DNA from: Bacteroidota bacterium
GTDB taxonomy: Bacteria > Bacteroidota > Kryptoniia > Kryptoniales > JAKASW01
NCBI GenBank assembly: GCA_021796055.1
Contig: JAJYOS010000295.1
Coordinates: forward strand, 1-7,644
Reading direction: 5' to 3'
Length of the DNA stretch: 7,644 bases
Shown here: positions 1 to 5,963 of the stretch, one piece after another
Layout of the letters: every line of letters begins with the position of its first letter
Position numbering within the stretch: the stretch's first letter is position 1
Notes under the pieces: generated by a model
Told to the model about the DNA's origin: nothing
The model's input: the letters and a program-made list of their open reading frames with translations, nothing else
The model's database searches: none
Position numbers and translations under genes: made by a program

Positions 1-2095
1 ACCCGGAGGCAGAGAAGAACTTGAAGAAGGAGGAATCACGTCAAGTGAAAAGCCAGATGTAGGCAGCCTCCACTTCGTGCAGATCGACGAATTTTATCCC
101 ATACACCCAAAACAACAGAACAGCTTCTACTACTATGTAAACAAGTACTACATGCATGGATTCGGCTTTGACCGTTCTAAAGCGCTCCTGATTGACGACA
201 GCAAAATCGGACTACCTGCCGGAAAGCGAATGACTGACGTTTGGCCCGATCAAACGGTTGATCTGTCCCTTCGATACAGGCAGCCTAAGACTCGGGAGGA
301 GAGACTCCAGAAGTCTGTTCTAGAAGACATTGATCAGTGGTGTGCAGAATATGAGGAGCAGATAAGGTCGCTGGGAGGGATCGGCTTCTTCCTCGGCGGC
401 ATCGGTCCCGACGGACACATCGGTTTCAATGTCAGAGGGTCTGACCTCAACTCCACCACGCGATTAACCGCGACCAACTATGAAACGCAGGCGGCCGCGG
501 CAACCGACCTCGGCGGCATCGAAGTGTCCCGGAATCGCCTCGTTATCACGATCGGGTTAGGTACCATTACCTACAACAGGTCATGCACCGCGATAATTAT
601 GGCTGCGGGCGAAGCAAAGGCGGAGGTTGTGGGCGATGCCGTTCAGAAGAAGATGCACGTACGACATCCAGGCACTGTTTTGCAGCAACTCCCGAATGCC
701 AGATTCTACCTGACCAGAGGGGCGGCGAAACTTTTGTCTGAGAGAAACTACGAGCTTCTTGCCGCACAGGAGGTCATACCTGACGAGGAGACGGAGCGGA
801 TCGTTGTGGATTTGGCAGTGGCAAAGCGAAAAAGAGTGCGCGAACTGACGGTGAAAGATTTCGAGAGCGACCGCTTCAGCGAGCTCCTTCTTACCAGACG
901 AAAAGAGAGCTGCCAGCAAATTGTCGACGAAATTGACAAGAAGCTGACCGAGAAGGTCGAACTGGGACGGATGCCGCATTCCAATGAAGTCTTTCTGCAC
1001 ACGGAACCACACCATGACGATCTCATGCTCGGTTATCTTCCATACATTGTGCGTCATGCCAGGGATGCCTCGAACAGTCACACTTTCCTCACGCTTACTA
1101 GCGGCTTCAACGCGGTTACGAATTCATACATGCTCGACCTGCTGGGCAATCTGAAGCGATTTCTGGACGACGGTTCGTTCAGCAAGTTGATAAACGAGGG
1201 TTATTTCAATCCGCACGACGAAACAAAGAGGAACCGGGACGTCTGGCAGTACCTCGACGGTGTTGCTGAAAACAATCTCAGAACCAGAGCCGAAGGCGAG
1301 GCGAGAAGACTACTTCGAAACCTTGTTTTCCTGTTCGAAGACGACAACATCCAGAATCTGAAGAATAGGATCGATGAGCTCGCTAACTATTTCAACACTC
1401 AGTACCCCGGCAAGAAAGACCTGCCGCACATCCAGAGGCTGAAGGGAATGATGCGCGAATGGGAGGCCGACTGCCTGTGGGGGTACTTCGGATTCAATGG
1501 ACAGTCAATTCTTCACGCACGGCTCGGGTTCTACAAGGGCGACATCTTCACCGAGGAACCCAAAATAGAGCGTGACGTCCTCCCTGTTCTGAATGTGCTG
1601 AGGAAAGTGAAGCCGACAATCGTGGGAGTTGCTCTGGACCCGGAAGCAAGCGGTCCAGACACGCATTACAAAGTTTTACAGGTAATGTCCGAGGCCCTGA
1701 AGATGTACGAAACTGAATCAGGTCGTTCAGACATAAAGGTCATCGGTTATCGTAATATCTGGTACCGGTTTCACCCTGCGGAAGCCAACGTGTTTATCCC
1801 TGTCTCGCTCAACATGTTTGCCATTCTGCAGAATTCGTTCAACAATGCTTTTGGTTCACAGCGCGGCGCCTCCTTCCCGAGCTACGAACATGACGGACCG
1901 TTTTCTGAGCTGGCACAGCGGATTCAGGTGCGGCAATATCAGAGGGTGAAGACCTGTCTTGGGAGGCAATACTTCAACGAGCATCCAAGCCCCCTGATAC
2001 GAGCAACGAGAGGACTTGTGTTCGCAAAGCTCATGAATCTGCAGGAGTTCTACGACACCTGCCTTGCGCTTAGAAAATCGACGGAAGATTTATAG
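1..2095 (+). CDS. nagB: NagB-like (glucosamine-6-phosphate deaminase) / PIG-L deacetylase fusion protein, 5' partial
   Basis: Two-domain protein, cut by the left window edge; the first complete codon is at base 2 and the stop is TAG-free TAA-type at the right end (last codons read EDL-stop). A GTG at 77 could serve as a start but is almost certainly internal: the frame is open to base 2, and the stretch across it (VGSLHFVQIDEFYPI) aligns with the NagB strand and its catalytic Asp. Counting from the GTG as residue 1, residues 1-230 form the NagB/sugar-isomerase domain, with QIDEF (D4), GGIGPDGHIGFN (107-118, catalytic Asp and His at 112 and 114), TIGLGT (158-163) and the phosphate-side GEAK (178-181). 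The Glu that follows FN in E. coli NagB (E148) is Val here. Residues about 303-570 form a PIG-L/LmbE zinc deacetylase domain with PHHDD (311-315) and a likely third ligand at H530, separated by a long helical insert. Similar fusions are known in Bacteroidota as NagB-like proteins. Expected chemistry is deamination and/or deacetylation of amino-sugar phosphates, but the exact substrate is unproven. Cytoplasmic; no signal peptide or membrane segment visible. Confidence 0.93.
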   Translation, partial: PGGREELEEGGITSSEKPDVGSLHFVQIDEFYPIHPKQQNSFYYYVNKYYMHGFGFDRSKALLIDDSKIGLPAGKRMTDVWPDQTVDLSLRYRQPKTREERLQKSVLEDIDQWCAEYEEQIRSLGGIGFFLGGIGPDGHIGFNVRGSDLNSTTRLTATNYETQAAAATDLGGIEVSRNRLVITIGLGTITYNRSCTAIIMAAGEAKAEVVGDAVQKKMHVRHPGTVLQQLPNARFYLTRGAAKLLSERNYELLAAQEVIPDEETERIVVDLAVAKRKRVRELTVKDFESDRFSELLLTRRKESCQQIVDEIDKKLTEKVELGRMPHSNEVFLHTEPHHDDLMLGYLPYIVRHARDASNSHTFLTLTSGFNAVTNSYMLDLLGNLKRFLDDGSFSKLINEGYFNPHDETKRNRDVWQYLDGVAENNLRTRAEGEARRLLRNLVFLFEDDNIQNLKNRIDELANYFNTQYPGKKDLPHIQRLKGMMREWEADCLWGYFGFNGQSILHARLGFYKGDIFTEEPKIERDVLPVLNVLRKVKPTIVGVALDPEASGPDTHYKVLQVMSEALKMYETESGRSDIKVIGYRNIWYRFHPAEANVFIPVSLNMFAILQNSFNNAFGSQRGASFPSYEHDGPFSELAQRIQVRQYQRVKTCLGRQYFNEHPSPLIRATRGLVFAKLMNLQEFYDTCLALRKSTEDL

Positions 2096-2105
2096 GAAAC
2101 ATAAC

Positions 2106-2140
2106 GGCGGTGGTGCCATCGGTACCGCCGCCCTATTCTT
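2106..2140 (+). terminator. Hairpin terminator after the NagB-like gene
   Basis: Eleven bases after the fusion-gene stop, 2106-2117 pairs with 2121-2132 in a 12-bp stem around a 3-base loop (ATC). Two of the pairs are G-U wobbles in plus-strand RNA. The same positions become A-C mismatches in minus-strand RNA, so the structure favours termination of the plus-strand gene over the converging nagA. The tail CTATTCTT is only moderately T-rich, so efficiency is uncertain. Confidence 0.6.
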
Positions 2141-2148
2141 CGAGCCGT

Positions 2149-3321
2149 TTAAGGTGTGGGAAGTCTCCTGTACTCGAAATTGCCGGCCTTCATTGTGAAG
2201 TCTACATTGAAGTCGCCGTCAAGACCCACAATATCCGCCCTTTTGCCCACCTCGATACTCCCTGTTTCCCTATCGATTCCCAGTGACCGGGCGGCGTTTA
2301 ATGAAAGCATACGTGACGCATCAGGCAATGGTATCCCGACCTCGTTCACAATCAGTTTTAGGGCTTTCTCCAGAACCAACGTGCTTCCTGCCAGGGTACC
2401 GTTCTCAAGATGAACGATGCCGTCGCGGACAGATACCTTCTCGCCGGCAGACAAATACTCCCCATCACCCACCTGTGTCGCGCGGATCGAATCGGTTATG
2501 AGCATGATGTGGTCGGTACCTTTGACCCTGGTCGCCAGCTTGATCATTTTCGGATGAATATGTGCGCCGTCTGCAATCAGCTGCGCGTCAAGCTCTTCGG
2601 ACAGGAGTGATTCTGCAAGGATCCCGATCTCACGATGATGGAGCGGCGGCATGCTGTTGAAAATGTGAGTCACCTGTCTGGCGCCCTTGTGGATTGCTTT
2701 CATTGTGGTCTCGCCGTCTGCAGTGGAGTGACCCAGGGCAATCACGACGCCGTTTCTTATCGCGTGTTCAATGACCGGAATAATACCCGGCAACTCGGGC
2801 GCAACGGTCATGAGCCGTATGTGGCCCTCTCCCGCTGCCAGTATTTCCTGCCACTTCTCAAGTTCCGGGGTCTCGAAATATTCCTCCCTGTTTCCTCCCC
2901 TCATTGCACGGTTGAGATAAGGGCCTTCCATGTGAATTCCATAAATATTGGAATGCCCTGCGTTTTCCCCGCAATAATCCGCAAGTCGCCGTACCGCAGG
3001 AACCAGAAGCGAATGGGACAGTGGCGAGAGCGTTGCAAGGAGGGTCGTCACACCATGCGCATAGTAATGTCGAGACAAAACCGAACATGTATCCGGGTTC
3101 TCGTCGGTGAAATCGCAACCTAGCGCTCCATGCGTATGCACGTCGATAAAGCCGGGCATGAGTCTCTTCCCATTGCAGTCGATGATTTGATGCTCATTAT
3201 CAATATTGGAAGGCGAAAGTGTTGAGATTTCCCTGATCTTGTCTCCCTCAACAACGACGGCGCCCCTATCTATGACTGCATGCGGAGTAACCACTTCCCC
3301 GCCGACGAAGACGTAATTCAT
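2149..3321 (-). CDS. nagA: N-acetylglucosamine-6-phosphate deacetylase
   Basis: Hydrolyses GlcNAc-6-phosphate to glucosamine-6-phosphate and acetate in amino-sugar catabolism and cell-wall recycling; cytoplasmic amidohydrolase. At 390 residues it has the usual family length. Visible landmarks in order: N-terminal beta-sandwich strand (1-55), PGFIDVHTHG (56-65; H62 and H64 form the HxH metal pair, as in the B. subtilis/Thermotoga type and unlike E. coli, which lacks it), HMEGP (130-134, E132 metal ligand), ALGHS (195-199, H198), THIFN (218-222, H219), DGAHIHP (251-257, H254), TDS (276-278, catalytic D277) and a C-terminal metal-independent strand region with VGKRADIV (358-365). The loop after MEGP reads RGGNRE where many homologues have GAHN or GAQP. 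ATG start at 3321 with a modest AAAGGG ribosome site 10 bases upstream. It lies 74 bp after rpe on the same strand and faces the NagB-like gene. Confidence 0.96.
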   Translation of the reverse strand: MNYVFVGGEVVTPHAVIDRGAVVVEGDKIREISTLSPSNIDNEHQIIDCNGKRLMPGFIDVHTHGALGCDFTDENPDTCSVLSRHYYAHGVTTLLATLSPLSHSLLVPAVRRLADYCGENAGHSNIYGIHMEGPYLNRAMRGGNREEYFETPELEKWQEILAAGEGHIRLMTVAPELPGIIPVIEHAIRNGVVIALGHSTADGETTMKAIHKGARQVTHIFNSMPPLHHREIGILAESLLSEELDAQLIADGAHIHPKMIKLATRVKGTDHIMLITDSIRATQVGDGEYLSAGEKVSVRDGIVHLENGTLAGSTLVLEKALKLIVNEVGIPLPDASRMLSLNAARSLGIDRETGSIEVGKRADIVGLDGDFNVDFTMKAGNFEYRRLPTP

Positions 3322-3331
3322 CTGGTATTGA

Positions 3332-3337
3332 CCCTTT
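3332..3337 (-). promoter_or_regulatory. Ribosome binding site of nagA
   Basis: AAAGGG on the minus strand, 10 bases before the nagA ATG at 3321. A second purine stretch (AAGGAA, 3339-3344) lies too far away to be the main site. It supports the ATG chosen for nagA. Confidence 0.45.
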
Positions 3338-3395
3338 TTTCCTTAAGGTTGTCTGACGATTGATACCCGGGAAGTAACGCGTTCAGGCCCAAGCC

Positions 3396-4043
3396 CTACC
3401 GGGCGGCCTTCATTTCCCTCACGGTGGCCGTGATGTCCCTCGATTTGAAGATGGATGTGCCAGCCACCAGGACGTCCGTCCCTGCCCGCACGAGTCCGGC
3501 CGCATTTTCCGGGCCTACGCCGCCGTCAACTTCAATTATGGTTTTCTTTCCATTTGGGATAAGCGCCTTCACCTCAGAAAGCTTCCTGTAAGCGCTGGCG
3601 ATGAATTCCTGCCCGCCGAAACCCGGATTGACTGACATGATCAGTACAAGGTCTGCATCGTGAACAATTTCCGACAATACGCTTACTGGCGTGGAAGGGT
3701 TGATTGCAACTCCGGCCTTGGCACCAAGTTGTTTTATCCTGTTGACGGTACGGTTAAGGTGAATCACCGCCTCCTCGTGAACCGTTATGTAATCGGCGCC
3801 CGCAGACACGAATTGTTCAATATATGAATCGGGATTTTCGATCATCAGATGGGCGTCGAGCACAAGATCGGTCATCTTCCGTACGGCCGAGACGAGCAGA
3901 GGTCCGAAGGTGAGGTTAGGCACAAAATGACCGTCCATGATGTCCAGGTGAATCCACTCGGCACCGCCGTTCTCAATCAACCGGATTTGTTCGTGTAATT
4001 GAGTGAAGTCTGCTGAGAGTAAGGAAGGGGCTACGATTGCCAT
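3396..4043 (-). CDS. rpe: Ribulose-phosphate 3-epimerase
   Basis: Interconverts D-ribulose-5-phosphate and D-xylulose-5-phosphate in the pentose phosphate pathway; cytoplasmic TIM-barrel metalloenzyme. The 215-residue length is typical. Visible landmarks: APSLLSADF (5-13), HLDIMDGHFVPN (32-43, with metal ligands H32 and D34), DAHLM (63-67, H65), MSVNPGFGGQ (136-145, phosphate and substrate loop), EVDGGV (171-176, D173 as metal ligand and acid/base partner of D34) and the phosphate-binding GTSIF (195-199). All expected catalytic and metal positions are present, so it should be active. The ATG overlaps the TAA of the upstream PASTA gene by one base (TAATG), with only a weak GGA upstream, pointing to translational coupling. 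nagA follows after 74 bp. Confidence 0.97.
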   Translation of the reverse strand: MAIVAPSLLSADFTQLHEQIRLIENGGAEWIHLDIMDGHFVPNLTFGPLLVSAVRKMTDLVLDAHLMIENPDSYIEQFVSAGADYITVHEEAVIHLNRTVNRIKQLGAKAGVAINPSTPVSVLSEIVHDADLVLIMSVNPGFGGQEFIASAYRKLSEVKALIPNGKKTIIEVDGGVGPENAAGLVRAGTDVLVAGTSIFKSRDITATVREMKAAR

Positions 4044-4825
4044 TATTGTTCCGGGCCCTGCTGCTGGTTTTCGATGGATGAAACGAACAAATTAATCTTC
4101 GTACCCTTGGGCACAATCTCCTGGGAGCGTGGGTACTGCTCGACTACAGTATTCGGTACCAATCTTCTACTCGGTTGGAAGGTGATGTCTCCAAGCAGCA
4201 GGCCTCCGTTCAGGATTGCCCTTTGTGCATCCGACAGAGGCAACCCTACCAGATTCGGCACCGACACTTCGCCGACGGTCGGAGCTCCTGCAGATACGAC
4301 AATAGATATCGCGGATCCAGACGGGGCCAGTGTGTTGGCCGGTAACGACTGTGACATCACTACGTTTTGAGGGAAATTGCTCGACGAGTCGTATGTCACT
4401 TGGCCGAGAATGAAGCCGGAGCGTTCCAGCATAAACTGCGCCTCGCGCTGTGAATGGCCGCTCAGGTTCGGAACCGTTACCTTCTCAACACCACCGCTGA
4501 GGATGAAATACACCCGCCTCCCGTGTTTCACGATCGTCCCGCCGTCCGGGTTCTGCGACAGAATCGTATTCGGCTTCAACTTGCTCGATTTGTTCCCGCC
4601 AATTTCGAATTGCAGTCCAAGAGTGTCCAGAATCTGTTTCGCATTCGCCGCCTGCATCCCGACGAGGTTCGGCACGGTCACGGTGCCACCGTCGTTTACA
4701 TACCAGGGCATCACAATCCAGTTCATCACGGAGAAGAGAGCAATCAGCGCAAGGAACCAGAGATAGAACTTGCGCGCGAGATTTGACCAAAGGAGACGAA
4801 AAATGAAGCTTCTTTTTGTATTCAT
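4043..4825 (-). CDS. Membrane-anchored protein with three PASTA domains, no kinase domain
   Basis: Predicted single-pass inner-membrane protein with a short basic cytoplasmic N-terminus (residues 1-19, several Arg and Lys), one hydrophobic segment (about 20-43) and an extracytoplasmic part built of three PASTA repeats (about 48-111, 115-180 and 186-250). Each repeat opens with VPNL (51-54, 118-121, 189-192) and has the family pattern of a helix, an NPDGG/QSLPA-like turn and a final VxxxVSxG-type strand. A short Gln-rich tail ends the protein. PASTA domains bind peptidoglycan fragments or beta-lactams in Ser/Thr kinases and penicillin-binding proteins, but here there is no kinase or transpeptidase domain. 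The role is unknown; a cell-wall sensing or divisome-related scaffold is inference. No Shine-Dalgarno sequence precedes the ATG at 4825, but the basic-then-hydrophobic start makes this the natural N-terminus. Linked to rpe by a one-base overlap. Confidence 0.92.
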   Translation of the reverse strand: MNTKRSFIFRLLWSNLARKFYLWFLALIALFSVMNWIVMPWYVNDGGTVTVPNLVGMQAANAKQILDTLGLQFEIGGNKSSKLKPNTILSQNPDGGTIVKHGRRVYFILSGGVEKVTVPNLSGHSQREAQFMLERSGFILGQVTYDSSSNFPQNVVMSQSLPANTLAPSGSAISIVVSAGAPTVGEVSVPNLVGLPLSDAQRAILNGGLLLGDITFQPSRRLVPNTVVEQYPRSQEIVPKGTKINLFVSSIENQQQGPEQ

Positions 4826-4836
4826 ATGATGGTTAA

Positions 4837-4865
4837 AATCTATCCATTACTTGATTGATTTTCAA
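4837..4865 (-). promoter_or_regulatory. Candidate sigma70-type promoter before the PASTA-rpe genes
   Basis: Minus strand: TTGAAA (4860-4865), a 17-base spacer, then TAGATT (4837-4842; four of six match TATAAT). The implied transcription start would lie only a few bases before the ATG at 4825, giving a leaderless or near-leaderless mRNA. This fits the lack of a ribosome binding site there. Sequence match only; Bacteroidota-type organisms often use a different promoter consensus. Confidence 0.3.
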
Positions 4866-5002
4866 GATTTGATTCTTCGGGAAGTAATGCTATCTGCACG
4901 GGTGTGCACTGACAGCCAGGTAATAATATGCATCTCTTCCTGCACGAATTAGGTCGTGCCGCAGAGGAGATGATGGAGGCCAATCAGAAGTTAATAACAC
5001 CT

Positions 5003-5018
5003 GGACAAACACTTGTCC
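5003..5018 (-). terminator. Possible weak terminator after the HNH gene
   Basis: Minus strand GGACAA, loop GTGT, TTGTCC: a perfect 6-bp stem with a 4-base loop, 10 bases past the HNH stop codon. It is followed on that strand by AGGTGTTATTAACTT, only moderately T-rich. The position fits a terminator, but the stem is short. Confidence 0.3.
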
Positions 5019-5027
5019 CGGCTGTCC

Positions 5028-5336
5028 TCATCCCTTTATCTTACATTCCCAGCTGGGCCAGTTGTCCCCTTTGTGGCGGTTGTTTTCCCATTGCATTGGT
5101 TCAAGGTTTATCAGCGCGTCGGACCCTCCTTCAGATACCGGCTTGACGTGGTCGATCTCCCACCCAAACTGTGATTCGATGTCTCCGAAATAGAATTTCC
5201 TGATCAGGGCTCCACATTTGTCCCTCCTCCAGAGGTTTGGATCGTAGCCGGTAACGGGCCAGGCCTTCTCCCACACTGCGTCGATAATACTGGTCGAGAA
5301 CTGTCTCCCTTCTACTGTCCTGTTTGGCAATCTCAT
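5028..5336 (-). CDS. Small orphan HNH endonuclease
   Basis: 102-residue protein with a clear HNH nuclease signature in its second half: WEIDHVKPVSEGG (59-71; H63 of the DH pair), NLEP (77-80; N77) and WENNRHKGD (83-91; H88), the beta-beta-alpha-metal fold expected to cut DNA. The N-terminal half (MRLPNRTVEG, then VWEKAWPVTGYDPNLWRRDKCGA) matches a widespread family of about 100-residue stand-alone HNH proteins of unknown biological role. The start is well fixed: ATG at 5336, AAGGAGG nine bases upstream, and an in-frame TGA two codons before the ATG. No methylase, intron, integrase or phage gene adjoins it in this window, so it cannot be tied to a restriction, homing or phage-packaging function. 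It stands alone between two gene-poor stretches, which suggests acquisition as a single gene. Confidence 0.87.
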   Translation of the reverse strand: MRLPNRTVEGRQFSTSIIDAVWEKAWPVTGYDPNLWRRDKCGALIRKFYFGDIESQFGWEIDHVKPVSEGGSDALINLEPMQWENNRHKGDNWPSWECKIKG

Positions 5337-5345
5337 TTTTCAACG

Positions 5346-5352
5346 CCTCCTT
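5346..5352 (-). promoter_or_regulatory. Strong Shine-Dalgarno site of the HNH gene
   Basis: AAGGAGG on the minus strand, nine bases before the ATG at 5336. It is the best ribosome binding site in the window and decides the HNH start. Confidence 0.8.
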
Positions 5353-5410
5353 TTTGTTCCCACTTTGAGTCTTACTTTCTGCACAAGCAGCGAGCAACAC
5401 CGTCACCACT

Positions 5411-5439
5411 CAGTGAAGAAACATGTCGGATCTTCACTG
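5411..5439. repeat. Perfect 9-bp inverted repeat upstream of the HNH gene
   Basis: CAGTGAAGA (5411-5419) and TCTTCACTG (5431-5439) are exact reverse complements around an 11-base spacer that itself contains the palindrome ACATGT (5421-5426). It lies 75-103 bases before the HNH start. No T-run follows on either strand, so a terminator is unlikely. An operator or a structured leader is possible. Confidence 0.6.
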
Positions 5440-5632
5440 TCCGCCAGTAAGGAAGAACATCCCGCTTCGAGCCGACTTTCGGTGTCCCTTCTTCTTCCCC
5501 CTCTTCTAAGAAAAAAGGACCCAGCAAGAATACAGAAGGCATTTGCAAGGGCCCGCCTTAACAGTCATTCGTGGCACCGATATTCACCGTTCGTGCTTGA
5601 GTTCTGCGTCCTTTTCCAGGTTGTGGCGCTCA

Positions 5633-5836
5633 GCAATCCCTGACAGACCATGCGTGTTTCACAAAATGAAAAGATCAAGCATCTTTCTGATACCCTCAGA
5701 AAAACTCACTTTCACGCGTCTCCATTTGGCAATTGGCAACTACCATTAAATCTCGGCAATTGTCCAATCACGCAGATTTCTGGCTATCTCTGTTTTTCGA
5801 AGGTGTACCAGGTAAATTCTCTTGCAACCCTGACAG
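5633..5836 (+). repeat. Near-perfect direct repeat pair, 13-14 bases
   Basis: GCAATCCCTGACAG (5633-5646) and GCAACCCTGACAG (5824-5836) differ by one inserted T and lie about 190 bases apart. The second copy ends on the first base of the nested hairpin. They may be chance, or traces of a duplication or insertion. Confidence 0.4.
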
Positions 5837-5880
5837 CGCGGCCACAAAATGTCGTTTCAGGACATTGCCCTTTGCCGCGC
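5836..5880. repeat. Nested two-stem hairpin (inverted repeat)
   Basis: Outer stem GCGCGGC (5836-5842) with GCCGCGC (5874-5880), 7 bp and all strong pairs. Inner stem AATGTC (5848-5853) with GACATT (5861-5866), 6 bp around a 7-base loop, separated from the outer stem by an asymmetric internal loop. It can form on either strand, lies 71 bases past the ptb stop and has no T-run on the minus-strand side. Possible 3'-end stabiliser, REP-like element or part of an RNA. Confidence 0.55.
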
Positions 5881-5934
5881 TATTACGAACCAAATTAAAC
5901 AGTGAAATCAATAATATGCAACTGGAGAAGAGAG

Positions 5935-5963
5935 AATCGGGACGGTCCTTTTCAACCCCGATT
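5935..5963 (-). terminator. Possible terminator at the end of ptb
   Basis: Minus strand AATCGGG (5957-5963) pairs perfectly with CCCGATT (5935-5941) around a 15-base loop. The 5' arm lies in the last codons of ptb and the loop contains its TGA. The following CTCTCTTCTCC is pyrimidine-rich but lacks a true T-run, so this is tentative. Confidence 0.3.

Larger units (their letters stand above)
5337..5951. other. 615-bp stretch without a convincing intact gene
   Basis: Lies between ptb and the HNH gene. Open frames here are short, overlap in competing frames and show no recognisable domain or good start. Visible content: the HNH ribosome site, a perfect inverted repeat (5411-5439), a possible lipoprotein-gene relic (5337-5424), a pyrimidine-rich run (about 5486-5507), a near-perfect direct repeat (5633-5646 and 5824-5836), GGCAATTG twice (5728-5735 and 5755-5762), a nested hairpin (5836-5880) and a possible ptb terminator (5935-5963). 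It may be a decayed gene region or hold a non-coding RNA; neither is shown. Confidence 0.6.

Noticed and set aside
581..1081. 166-codon open frame on the minus strand
   Set aside because: It lies entirely inside the NagB-like/PIG-L gene, whose frame has clear domain motifs; its own translation shows none.
2635..3123. 162-codon open frame on the plus strand
   Set aside because: It is antisense to nagA across the metal-ligand motifs and has no recognisable domain.
4485..4790. 101-codon minus-strand frame within the PASTA gene
   Set aside because: It overlaps the PASTA frame, and its Arg/Cys-rich translation is typical of a shifted frame.
4895..4908. Short inverted repeat TGCAC-GGGT-GTGCA upstream of the PASTA promoter candidate
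   Set aside because: A 5-bp stem is too short to separate from chance, and no T-run follows.
4928..5146. 72-codon plus-strand open frame
   Set aside because: It is mostly antisense to the HNH gene and its translation is not recognisable.
5488..5530. T-run on the minus strand (CCTTTTTTCTT) as a terminator
   Set aside because: No stable stem lies directly before the run; the nearest possible one (AAGGC/GCCTT) is about 20 bases away.
5728..5769. GGCAATTG twice, able to form a bulged hairpin with the following GTCC
   Set aside because: The core CAATTG is self-complementary, so the apparent structure is weak and the 8-base repeat may be chance.
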